This document shows, piece after piece, positions 9,101 through 16,640 of a stretch of DNA of 64,000 bases. Under the pieces are notes generated by a model, which saw only the letters and a program-made list of their open reading frames with translations, was not told where the DNA came from and made no database searches. The position numbers and the translations under genes were made by a program. Positions within the stretch are counted from its first letter, which is position 1, and every line of letters starts with the position of its first letter. The stretch lies in the NCBI GenBank assembly GCA_963797475.1, contig CAWCPR010000003.1, positions 992,001-1,056,000 on the forward strand, read 5' to 3'. This DNA is from CAWCPR01 sp963797475. Its GTDB lineage: Bacteria; Chloroflexota; Anaerolineae; Anaerolineales; UBA4823.

Positions 9101-11500
9101 CTCGACCTGCCGCTAGACCCGATCTCGGGCACCGCCTGCGAAGACCCAGCCGCCCCGGCCCGGCCCGAGCTGCTGCAGGTTTCAACCCCCGTCATCACCG
9201 GCAACGCCAGCGCCGCTAACCGGCGCATCACAATCTACGCTGACTTCATCGGCACGCAAGGCCCGACCGGGTCTACCGGCGGGCGTGTCACCCTGACCGA
9301 TATCAGGAGTGGTAATATCACCACCCTCACTCGGCCCGTACCGGCTGGACCTAATTCCGGCGGCATCGTAAGCTGGACGCCAGGCTCGGGCAGCACTCCG
9401 GACACGATCGTCATCCAACTGCCGGCTATCAACTCGGCGTCAGATAACAGCTCGACCAGTTTCCGTCCCGGTCAGAAACAACTCACCATCATTACCTCCA
9501 ACGCCAACGGCGCCGTGTCCAGCGTCAATGGGATCACGCTCCACGTGATCGGCTCGAACGGCGGCGGACCGAATGCTGTCAACTACACCCCGCCAGTCGT
9601 GACCGTGCCTGCGCCGCCGCCCGTGGGAACCAACCCGCACGCGCTGCAGGACGCCATTGACAGCGCCAGCCCCGGAAGCCTGCTGGTGTTGTCGCCGGGA
9701 ACCTACAACGAAAACGTGCTGGTCTGGAAGCCGCTCAAGATCCAGGGCCTTGGCCCAGGCGGCATCATCGGCTCTCACGAGCTGGCGGCTCGCGACCCGG
9801 AGGACCCGCGCTTCAACGTCCAGGGGACGGTGATTGACGGGCGCTTCTTCCAACAGAACTTCACCTACTTTGACGACATCGTCGCCGCCCATGCTCCGTA
9901 CGCCGTCGACCCGACGTTATCGACGATCCTGCGCGGCGCCGACATGACCGTTGTCGCCAAATCGCTGGCGGCCTACGATATCCCCAGCGGCGCAATCGGC
10001 GTGCTCAGCGCGGCCCGCATCGACGGCCTCGGCCTGACGACCGGGCGTGGCGACGGCGCCGGCGGCATCCAGTTGCAGGCCAATATCAACAACATGCAGA
10101 TCACCAACGACGTGCTGGAGAACAACGGCGGCATCGTCGCCGGCGGCATCGGCCTCGGCCAGCCTTACGCTCACGCCAGTCACAACTACAACGTGCGCAT
10201 GGCTAACGACCGTGTGATCGGCAACGGCGGCTTGACCACCTCGGGTGGGATCGGCATCTTCTACGGCTCCAATAACTACGAAGTTGCCAGCAGCATCCTG
10301 TGCTCGAACTTCAGCGTGCAATACGGCGCCGGCATCTCCCACATCGGACTGAGCCCCAACGGCAGGATCCACGACAACCAGATCTACTACAACGATTCGG
10401 TCGACTCAGGCGCTGGCATCGCCATCGAGAGCGAGCTGCCGACCGGCAACACCTGCGTGGCCGATCCTTCCGTCGCCAACTGCCTGGGGGATGGCTCCGG
10501 AACGGTTGACATCGACCGCAATCTGATCCAGAGCAACTTCAGCGGGGACGACGGTGGCGGCATCTTCGTGCTCGACGCCCTGACCCAACCGGTCAACATC
10601 CGCAACAATATGATCGTGGACAACGGCGCAGCCGACCTGGGCGGGGCGATCCTGCTGGACAACTCGTCGAACGTGCGCATCATCAACAACACCGTCGCCA
10701 ACAACGTCACCACCGCTTCGTCCGAGAATTCGTTGATCGGCGTGCCGCACGCAGCCGGCCTGGCCACGGAAGCGAACGACCCTTTGTTCCAGGCCTCGCT
10801 GCCAGCCAACGCCCCGCATTTCTCCAACCCGACCGCGCTGTTCAACAACATCTTCTGGGACAACGAAGCCTTCACACTGGACCAGTTCGGCCCAGGCGCG
10901 ACCCTGACCAGCAATGGTTTCATTGACTTCGAAGTGTATGGGACCGGCAACATCGCCGACACCTTCACGCCTCGCTTCTCTAACCTGACCACCGGCCTGA
11001 GCCTGCGCTCGGACGGCGTACAGCGACCGCTGCCAGCCAACCAGGGCAACATCGTCGGGCAGGATCCCGGGTTTGTCACGCCGTTCATCCTGGAGCTGAC
11101 CGTGTCCGGCTCGCGGCTCGACCCGCAGCAAGCGGCAGTGACCATCACGGGCGCGGATCCTCCGGTCGGGCTCACCGGCGACTACCACATCAGCCTGCCA
11201 ACTGGCTTGCTCACCAGGCTTCTGGCAGCGTTCTTCTCACCCGTCATCGATCGCGGTGTACCATGCAGCAACACGCCGGTCCCCGGCAATAATAACGGCT
11301 GCAATGCCAATGGAATTGTGGCACCCACCGTCGACTTCGATGGACAAACTCGGCCCGTTCTGCTCACCATCCGGTCGAACACAAGGTGGGACACCGGCGC
11401 GGACAAGTCATCGCTTTTGGCAGGGTTGACAGGCCTGTTTGATGCACCGTACGACCCAGGTCTTGTCCACATTACCTATATGCCGCTGATCTCCAAGTGA
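6173..11500 (+). CDS. Very large secreted protein: beta-sandwich/SdrD-B-like repeats plus parallel beta-helix
   Basis: 1775 residues; ATG with AGGAAGGA just upstream. Residues 1-40 form a signal peptide (hydrophobic ILMLLFLFTSTFSTF, cleavage near AAPVS). The first 1000 or so residues hold repeated prealbumin/Cna-B-like beta units that recur around GYVYKDTNNNGMYDPG-type and VPAGTYNMAIWD-type segments, rich in Asp, Asn, Pro and paired Cys. At about residue 1150 begins a right-handed beta-helix (SPGTYNENV, then many GGI.G..NN...N.I..N repeats to about 1500). It ends ITYMPLISK, a tail shared with other exoproteins here. No copper-ligand or catalytic motif is visible, so it is most likely a structural, adhesive or scaffold protein. 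It is followed by three cupredoxin proteins on the same strand. Function unknown. Confidence 0.85.
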   Translation: MKPRGRVINKAIRHGILMLLFLFTSTFSTFTALPTIAAPVSCGAGCTVSIDAHDFASGDPLATFTFLVNLDNTKLPDDPLALSTESYSPVLAEGDQDITTVDLPDGRYLVSVRSPDHKMWGALFTLPDDANDDGTLTLRIDLTEASAEHPLPLGKIRVFVFNDNTWTNGAPDTEEAGLGGFKAGLEEQTGSAVTVDYFNNPLCGGECLTDADGFVELDDLGPATYFIDVHPPEGPCNDNPDSQWYQTTTIDGGLTLLASVEEGADGTGAPGEQLWEPPNVRTAYWFGFVCAPSDWTTPGTGEIAGTARNWVEWAPYTTGTFNQPVDYPFVALSDSTTDVTVFIGRGDEAGNFDIQNVPAGTYNMAIWDEQLSYIMRFKPVTVANGQFVDVNDVGDDGEIGVGVSRWFGWLDGYVYKDTNNNGMYDPGVDPTIPNTDVDQRWRDGSIKEGTITDPSGYYEYPTAEGGALGRWIVNEQGFSRFTAGPGPSMHDERTGAATPSCDADPVPNPCIPTDQGGGLLTNQLLLEGHRATVDWGKRDYPANTPGQIVGITYWATTRNEFNAQFQAHEDYEPGIPDVIVYLEDVNGNILNKYVTDHWQQPNADQDPQQPEGNTFTQNCNPIRDFTGADVTDQFNPNIGPNCLEVPLTGQQTKDGAFDGGYAFADYCPNGYDLEADDGTCVGGGDPVTLVAGDYVVHVVMPTDPNDTRSCNPANDGSGFKKLSGPFGDEAGAQTGCLFRIVREEDVNVDLGNQYAPAIPPPPCNGDMHVVDQSTLTTRSTYYTGDQSTSPSAPLCDKHLIVLENGMNANADFFMMTNFPTDANGEDPNDNHAGDVQEPGRLVGQVFNDIYFERNPESVWYGEPRPIGGIPIGIYARVDTVCPVDDPNCATPNINLPYDPNVWRLFTTVTTSPDGSFEVLVPSTETLNCPIPQGPCPGMYLVTVDDPGTKEHPNANFNPNLLVATTPAEAWPGLTTQLDLPLDPISGTACEDPAAPARPELLQVSTPVITGNASAANRRITIYADFIGTQGPTGSTGGRVTLTDIRSGNITTLTRPVPAGPNSGGIVSWTPGSGSTPDTIVIQLPAINSASDNSSTSFRPGQKQLTIITSNANGAVSSVNGITLHVIGSNGGGPNAVNYTPPVVTVPAPPPVGTNPHALQDAIDSASPGSLLVLSPGTYNENVLVWKPLKIQGLGPGGIIGSHELAARDPEDPRFNVQGTVIDGRFFQQNFTYFDDIVAAHAPYAVDPTLSTILRGADMTVVAKSLAAYDIPSGAIGVLSAARIDGLGLTTGRGDGAGGIQLQANINNMQITNDVLENNGGIVAGGIGLGQPYAHASHNYNVRMANDRVIGNGGLTTSGGIGIFYGSNNYEVASSILCSNFSVQYGAGISHIGLSPNGRIHDNQIYYNDSVDSGAGIAIESELPTGNTCVADPSVANCLGDGSGTVDIDRNLIQSNFSGDDGGGIFVLDALTQPVNIRNNMIVDNGAADLGGAILLDNSSNVRIINNTVANNVTTASSENSLIGVPHAAGLATEANDPLFQASLPANAPHFSNPTALFNNIFWDNEAFTLDQFGPGATLTSNGFIDFEVYGTGNIADTFTPRFSNLTTGLSLRSDGVQRPLPANQGNIVGQDPGFVTPFILELTVSGSRLDPQQAAVTITGADPPVGLTGDYHISLPTGLLTRLLAAFFSPVIDRGVPCSNTPVPGNNNGCNANGIVAPTVDFDGQTRPVLLTIRSNTRWDTGADKSSLLAGLTGLFDAPYDPGLVHITYMPLISK

Positions 11501-11640
11501 GCGGACGTGAGACCAGCCAATCAAGTCGTGAGATCTAAGAGGACCTCAAAGGGTTGGGGCAGTGGGAGTTGCGGTAGACCTGCAACCCCCATACCCCAAA
11601 CGTAAGGATGAATTGAGTTTCATCAATCTAGGAGGACACA

Positions 11641-12930
11641 ATGCGAAATGAACATCAAGGAATAACCCGCAGAGAGTTCTTGAAAGCGGCTGGGCTGGGC
11701 GCCCTGGGGACGGTCGCGGCCGGTGGGTTGGGACACAAGCTCCTGGCGTCCCCGGTCCGGGCTGCTACAAACTCACTGTCGCTGGTCGCCACCGACGGGT
11801 ATATCACTATGCCGGGCAGGGAAGACGACCCGCTCTACATCTTTGGGTTCCGCCGGGTCAGTGCCAGCGACACCATCAACCAACTGATCCAGTCCTACAA
11901 AGGTCACATCCAGCACACCGCGCCACACCTGGACTTCAACCAGGAAGACGACATCAAGATCACGCTGACGAACCTCGGCCTGGTTCAACGCCCAGACCTG
12001 ACCAACTCGCACACCATCCACTGGCATGGCTTCGACCTGCCCTCGCCGCTTAACGACGGCGTCCCGGAGGTGTCAGTCGCCGTACCGATCGCGAAGCAGC
12101 TTACCTATTTCTATCGCCCGCACCGGGAAGGCACCTATATGTACCACTGCCACTTCGAGGATGTGGAGCACGTCCAGATGGGCATGACCGGGGTCGTGTT
12201 CGTGAGGCCGGTTCAGGACGGGACAACCTCATTCGATCCGCTGGGCCGTACGACAACCTACGCCTATAACGACGGCGATGGATCCACGGCTTACGACCGG
12301 CACTTCGCCTTCATGATCAACGAGATCTGGTCGTCATTCCACGACGGCGACCGGGATATTCAGGAATCCATCCCGACCAACTACAAGCCGCAGTGGTTCA
12401 CCCTGAACGGGCGCTGCTACCCTCAGACGATCTTGCCAAACAACTCCACTGCAGCCGCGGCCGGTCGCGATGATTTGCGCATTGCAACGCCGAACCCGAA
12501 CTACAACGATGAACCGGATTACAGCCAGCCCAACTCCGCGCTCATGCAGGTGAATCCGGGCGATCGAGTGCTGATGCGCCTGGCCAACCTGGGCTACGAG
12601 CAGCACGCCATGCAGTTGCCTGGGGTCCGTATGCATGTCGTCGGCCAGGACGCTTCGCTGCTGCGTAACGGCACAGATTATTGGACCAACACCCTTTACA
12701 TCGGACCTGGCGAAGCGCGCGACGTGCTCTTCACTGCGCCGGATTACAGCTCGTTGGCGCCTTCCGGCTCGGACACGATGGGCAACTACAACGTCTACTA
12801 CTTCAAGAACCGGGACTGGCGCAAGCTCTCGAACCTGGGCGCCCCGGGGCCTGGCGGTATGATGACCGAATTGCGAGTGTACGAAAACGCGCTGCCACCC
12901 CAGACCGAAGTGAGCCAGACCTATGTTTGA
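11641..12930 (+). CDS. Two-domain multicopper-oxidase-like protein, subunit A (carries T1 copper site)
   Basis: 429 residues; ATG preceded by AGGAGG. The N-terminus has a Tat signal (RREFLKAAGLGALG) and cleavage near VRAATN. Domain 1 has H124-T-I-H127-W-H129-G and YHCHFEDVEHVQMGM with H169-C170-H171, H177 and M182. By family knowledge H124/C170/H177/M182 would form a type-1 copper site, and H127/H129/H169/H171 half of a trinuclear centre. The second cupredoxin domain (around residues 290-420, GYEQHAMQLPG) has lost the HxH pairs. It therefore cannot build a full trinuclear centre alone. The missing HxH pairs are in the next gene. Exported folded, perhaps with copper already loaded. Substrate unknown. 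Confidence 0.88.
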   Translation: MRNEHQGITRREFLKAAGLGALGTVAAGGLGHKLLASPVRAATNSLSLVATDGYITMPGREDDPLYIFGFRRVSASDTINQLIQSYKGHIQHTAPHLDFNQEDDIKITLTNLGLVQRPDLTNSHTIHWHGFDLPSPLNDGVPEVSVAVPIAKQLTYFYRPHREGTYMYHCHFEDVEHVQMGMTGVVFVRPVQDGTTSFDPLGRTTTYAYNDGDGSTAYDRHFAFMINEIWSSFHDGDRDIQESIPTNYKPQWFTLNGRCYPQTILPNNSTAAAAGRDDLRIATPNPNYNDEPDYSQPNSALMQVNPGDRVLMRLANLGYEQHAMQLPGVRMHVVGQDASLLRNGTDYWTNTLYIGPGEARDVLFTAPDYSSLAPSGSDTMGNYNVYYFKNRDWRKLSNLGAPGPGGMMTELRVYENALPPQTEVSQTYV

Positions 12931-12967
12931 GCCGACAGAGATCGCTAGACACACAAGGAAGGCCACG

Positions 12968-14701
12968 ATGACAAAAAGAACCCTATTGTTGGGCCTGGTC
13001 TTGACGCTTGCCGCTGGCGCAGCGCTGCTTGCGGACGGACTCGCCTTTGCCATACCCCCAGACTCGCCGAAAACCGGCATGATCTGCACGCCGGGAACCG
13101 TCTCCGGTTCCACGCACACCTTTAACCTGGTGGCGAACACCGGCTATATCCAGACGCCTGACGGCAACAGCATCTTGATGTGGAGCTACGCTGACAGCGA
13201 TGCGCCCGACCTCGGCGCGTTCCAGACCCCCGGGCCGGTGCTGTGCGTTACGCAGGGCGAGACCGTCGTGGTCAACCTGCACAACACCCTGCCTGAGCCG
13301 GTCTCGATCGTGTTTCCCGGGCAGGTGGGCGTGACGGCCAGCGGCGGCGCCGGCGGGCTCCTGACGACCGAGGCCGCTGCAGATGGAGACGTCTCCTATA
13401 CATTCGCCGCTGCGCAGCCCGGCACCTACGCTTATGAGAGCGGCTCGAACGTTTCGAAGCAGCTCGAGATGGGCCTGTACGGCGCTCTGATCGTGCGGCC
13501 GTCTATCGGCGCAAATTTCGCCTACGACGCGACGACGGAGTTCAACCCGCAGCGGGAATACCTGATCCTGCTCAACGAAATCGATCCCGACCTGCACCAC
13601 GCGGTCGAAACGGGCGGGCCCTACGATTTCAACACTCTGCACAACCGCTACTTTGCGGTGAATGGGCGCGAGTTCCCCGACACACTGTTGGATAACGGCA
13701 CGGCGCTGCTGCCGGGCCAACCCTATGGAGCGCTCGTGCGCATCCAACCGTACGATGCCGCTTTGAACCCGCTGCCTGCGCTGGTCCGCATGATCAACGT
13801 CGGCGAACTCAACCACCCTTACCACCCACATGGCGATCACATGACCCAGATTGCCCAGGATGGGCGCCTGCTCCTGACCCCCTCCGGCGACAGCGCTTCT
13901 ACGGAGCGCTTCGGAGAGACGATCGCTTCCGGCCAGACTCAGGATTACATCATCTCCTGGGTTGACCAGGATATGTGGAGTCCGACCGCACCTGGCAACC
14001 AATTCCCGGTTTCGCAGCCAAACTACCGCAACCTGACCTTCAAAGACGGCAACACCTGGTACAGCGGCAATCCATACCTGGGCTACAAAGGCACGTTCCC
14101 AACCGGGACCACTACCCACAACATCTGCGGTGAGTGGTACTTCCCCTGGCACAGCCACGCCCTGAACGAGTTCACCAACTTCGATGAAGGCTTCGGTGGG
14201 ATGGCGACCCTCTTACGAGTTGATCCGCTTGGCGGATGCCTGGCCTTCCCGACTGGTACAAGGATCGAAGCCGGCTCACTCAACAGCGGCACCTTCTCCA
14301 GACTGGCTGTAGCCAACTCGAGTTACTACATGGTCAACTCGACGACCTCCGGGAATCCCCGCACCACCTCCTGGTATGCCCAGTTCAGTGGGATTCCGGC
14401 AGGCGCGGCGAACCTCACAGTTACCTACGTGGGCAGCAACTCGAGAGCCAACGTCAGCCAGACCCTGTATATTTGGAACTGGACAGCGGGCGCCTGGGTA
14501 CCGATCTCAGGACCTACGACAGTCGGCACCGCAAATGTGACCGTGACGGTTTCGATCCCTACGCCCACCCCACCGGCTGCCTACATCGGCACGGGCAGCA
14601 ATAAAGGCCTGGTCCGCATCCGGGTGGGTTCGACCCGTACTGGCACATTAAACTTCGTGAACCGCGGTGACCTCATGAAGCTCACCTACGACGCGCCTTG
14701 A
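12968..14701 (+). CDS. Two-domain multicopper-oxidase-like protein, subunit B (carries the other half of the trinuclear site)
   Basis: 577 residues from ATG 12968, which follows AAGGAAGG; an upstream ATG at 12923 overlaps the previous stop and has no signal peptide. Sec signal MTKRTLLLGLVLTLAAG. Domain 1 resembles that of subunit A, but HCHFEDVEHVQMGM is replaced by ESGSNVSKQLEMGL, so its copper ligands are gone. Domain 2 keeps H283-P-Y-H286-P-H288-G-D-H and WHSHALNE (H395-S396-H397). Ser replaces the type-1 Cys, so it offers trinuclear ligands but no type-1 copper. A C-terminal extension of about 150 residues forms an extra beta-sandwich (SSYYMVNSTTSG, YIWNWTAGAW). It lies 37 bp after subunit A and overlaps the upstream reading of subunit C. 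Confidence 0.86.
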   Translation: MTKRTLLLGLVLTLAAGAALLADGLAFAIPPDSPKTGMICTPGTVSGSTHTFNLVANTGYIQTPDGNSILMWSYADSDAPDLGAFQTPGPVLCVTQGETVVVNLHNTLPEPVSIVFPGQVGVTASGGAGGLLTTEAAADGDVSYTFAAAQPGTYAYESGSNVSKQLEMGLYGALIVRPSIGANFAYDATTEFNPQREYLILLNEIDPDLHHAVETGGPYDFNTLHNRYFAVNGREFPDTLLDNGTALLPGQPYGALVRIQPYDAALNPLPALVRMINVGELNHPYHPHGDHMTQIAQDGRLLLTPSGDSASTERFGETIASGQTQDYIISWVDQDMWSPTAPGNQFPVSQPNYRNLTFKDGNTWYSGNPYLGYKGTFPTGTTTHNICGEWYFPWHSHALNEFTNFDEGFGGMATLLRVDPLGGCLAFPTGTRIEAGSLNSGTFSRLAVANSSYYMVNSTTSGNPRTTSWYAQFSGIPAGAANLTVTYVGSNSRANVSQTLYIWNWTAGAWVPISGPTTVGTANVTVTVSIPTPTPPAAYIGTGSNKGLVRIRVGSTRTGTLNFVNRGDLMKLTYDAP

Positions 14702-14730
14702 ATCGCAGCGAAGCTAAGGAGAGACTGACC

Positions 14731-15777
14731 ATGCACGCATTTGCAAAGAAGAAAGCCAGCGCGCTGCTGGCGCTAATCATAGCCTTAGCCGGGCTCGCCC
14801 CGCTGGGTTCGCCGGTCCTGGCAGCCCCGGTGGCGATCGACCTGTGCGCCCTGGAAGGCAGCCTCACGATGCCCGACGCGGTCACCATCCCCATCTGGGG
14901 GTTCGGCGTACCTTCCATTCCAGGCGATTGCAGCACGGCAACCGCCAGCCTGCCAGGCCCCGAACTGACCGTGAACGAAGGAGACGATGTGACGATTAAT
15001 GTCACAAATGCGCTTCCAACGGGACACACGATCGCTTTTGAGGCGCCGGGCGTGTCCTTCGATCCGGGTCCCAACGAAGCTGCTCCAGGCGATTCGGTCA
15101 CCCTCACGTTCACGGCAAGCGAACCGGGCACTTACCTCTACCAGAGCGGCGGCGACGCCGGGCGGCAGGAGGCGATGGGGCTGTACGGGGCGCTGATCGT
15201 GAATTCAAATACCGCTAACCAGGCCTACGATGACAGCACCACCGCCTACAATGTGGCCGCCACCCTGGTCCTCAGCCAGATCGACCCCAACTTCAACGCC
15301 GACCCGGAAGGCTTCGACATGTACCAATACCTGGCGACCTACTGGCTGATCAACGGTAAGGCCTACCCGGAAACCGACGCCATCTCTGTCCCTATCGGCC
15401 AGAATTTGCTGCTGCGTTACCTCAACGCCGGCTACGACAACACGACCATGCTGTTGCTCGGTGCACGCGAGCAGGTGGTGGCCCGCGACGGCAGCTTGCT
15501 GAACGACCCCTTCAGCGCTGACGCCGAGACGATCCCGGCCGGCGCGACAGAGGATACCATCGTCACCATCCCGGATGCTGCGCCTCCGAGCGTGAATGGC
15601 TTCCCGCTTTACAACCGCCAGCTCCACGTGACCAATGGCCCGGCATCCAGCCCCAGCTATAATCCGGGTGGGATGATGACCTTCATCGTGCCGCTTCCGG
15701 CCCCTGCTTCCCCTGTCCGGCTTGTACCGCCCGCAGGATCGACGCTCAGGATGTACCTGCCGATGATCTCCGGCTGA
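14731..15777 (+). CDS. Two-domain cupredoxin-fold protein, subunit C (no copper ligands)
   Basis: 348 residues from ATG 14731 with AAGGAGA 9 bases upstream; a TTG at 14698 overlapping the previous stop is a weaker start. Sec signal (KKASALLALIIALAGLAPLG, cleavage near VLAAP). It aligns along its length with subunits A and B. GHTIAFEAPG stands where A has SHTIHWHGFD, QSGGDAGRQEAMGL where A has the HCH motif, and YDNTTMLLLGAREQ where B has HPYHPHGDH. All copper ligands are thus replaced while the fold-defining residues remain. It ends LRMYLPMISG, the recurrent exoprotein tail. It is probably a structural partner of A and B, perhaps anchoring them. Confidence 0.82.
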   Translation: MHAFAKKKASALLALIIALAGLAPLGSPVLAAPVAIDLCALEGSLTMPDAVTIPIWGFGVPSIPGDCSTATASLPGPELTVNEGDDVTINVTNALPTGHTIAFEAPGVSFDPGPNEAAPGDSVTLTFTASEPGTYLYQSGGDAGRQEAMGLYGALIVNSNTANQAYDDSTTAYNVAATLVLSQIDPNFNADPEGFDMYQYLATYWLINGKAYPETDAISVPIGQNLLLRYLNAGYDNTTMLLLGAREQVVARDGSLLNDPFSADAETIPAGATEDTIVTIPDAAPPSVNGFPLYNRQLHVTNGPASSPSYNPGGMMTFIVPLPAPASPVRLVPPAGSTLRMYLPMISG

Positions 15778-15862
15778 GCCAGCATATAACTGGCGCGAAG
15801 CTTGAACGACAGGTACAATAAACGAGCTGCAGACAAGCCGTGAACATGAAGCGAGCGAAACA

Positions 15863-16457
15863 ATGAAAGTCAATACGACCGAGTACGATAAATTCACTCA
15901 GCCCCACCCGCCTTCCGTCAGCAAGGCGCCCGGCCGGCGGCCACCGCTGCGCCGAGCGCCGCGGCTGGCGCGCTGGGCTGGGGTCCTGGTGGGCGTCCTG
16001 CTGGTCATCGGGTTGGCGACGCTCGGGGTCTGGCTGGCAATGGCCTGGCGAGACTTCTCACTCTCCAGCCATCCAGGGCGAGCTGCTCGACGCGCAAGTA
16101 CCTGCCAACCTGCAGCGCCCGGTTGTAACCGAGGCCGAGCTGGCCGACCGGGTTGGCGTACGGATCGTACAGGTTGCAGTGACCGGAGGCGGCGGCCTGG
16201 TAGATCTGCGCTTCCAGGCTATCGACCCGGATAAGGCCCATTCAGTGCACGAAGACGCCACTCCCCCGGTGCTCATCGACGAAACCACCGGGGTCGTGAT
16301 CGACACGTTGCTGATGGGGCACTCTCATACTTCAGACTTCGTGCCAGGCGTTACCTATTACCTGGTCTTCGAAAACCCGGGAAACCTGTTGCAGTCCGGC
16401 AGCAAGGTGAGCGTTTTACTTGGAGACGCTGAAATCGAGCATATCGACGTGCGCTGA
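15863..16457 (+). CDS. Single-pass membrane protein with external domain, frameshifted
   Basis: Phase one from ATG 15863 gives a basic Pro/Arg-rich cytoplasmic start and one membrane helix (WAGVLVGVLLVIGLATLGVWLAM). The reading then makes sense only in the next phase (IQGELLDAQVPANLQRPVV... to HIDVR, stop 16455-16457). One extra base near 16062-16070 explains it; the corrected length is about 197 residues. The external domain contains LMGHSHTSDFVPG with His-Ser-His, which could bind a metal, but I do not recognise the family. It is the last gene of the copper-oxidase locus, 85 bp after subunit C, and is followed by a strong terminator. It may be a membrane anchor or accessory factor for the complex. 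Confidence 0.65.
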
Positions 16458-16513
16458 ATCGACGTAAAACAGTTATCGAATTTTCTCACCATTCAGTCAG
16501 AATGGAGCGACCG

Positions 16514-16554
16514 GCAAGATTGACTCGTTTTCGCAAGCGAGTCAATCTTGCTTT
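16514..16554 (+). terminator. Strong terminator closing the copper-oxidase locus
   Basis: GCAAGATTGACTCG (16514-16527) and CGAGTCAATCTTGC (16538-16551) form a perfect 14-bp stem with a 10-base loop. Only a short TTT follows. It lies 57 bases after the stop of the membrane-protein gene and before the acetyl-CoA synthetase promoter region. Confidence 0.78.
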
Positions 16555-16640
16555 AACCGCCGCAATCGGGTGAAATTTCAAAGTGATATAATTCTGACCA
16601 TCCAATCAGCCAACCAACGAATGCCAGGAGGAGGGAACAT

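Noticed and set aside
12983..14158. Long - strand frame opposite cupredoxin subunit B
   Set aside because: Arg/Gly/Val-rich composition typical of an antisense shadow; the + strand gene has clear copper motifs and signal peptide.
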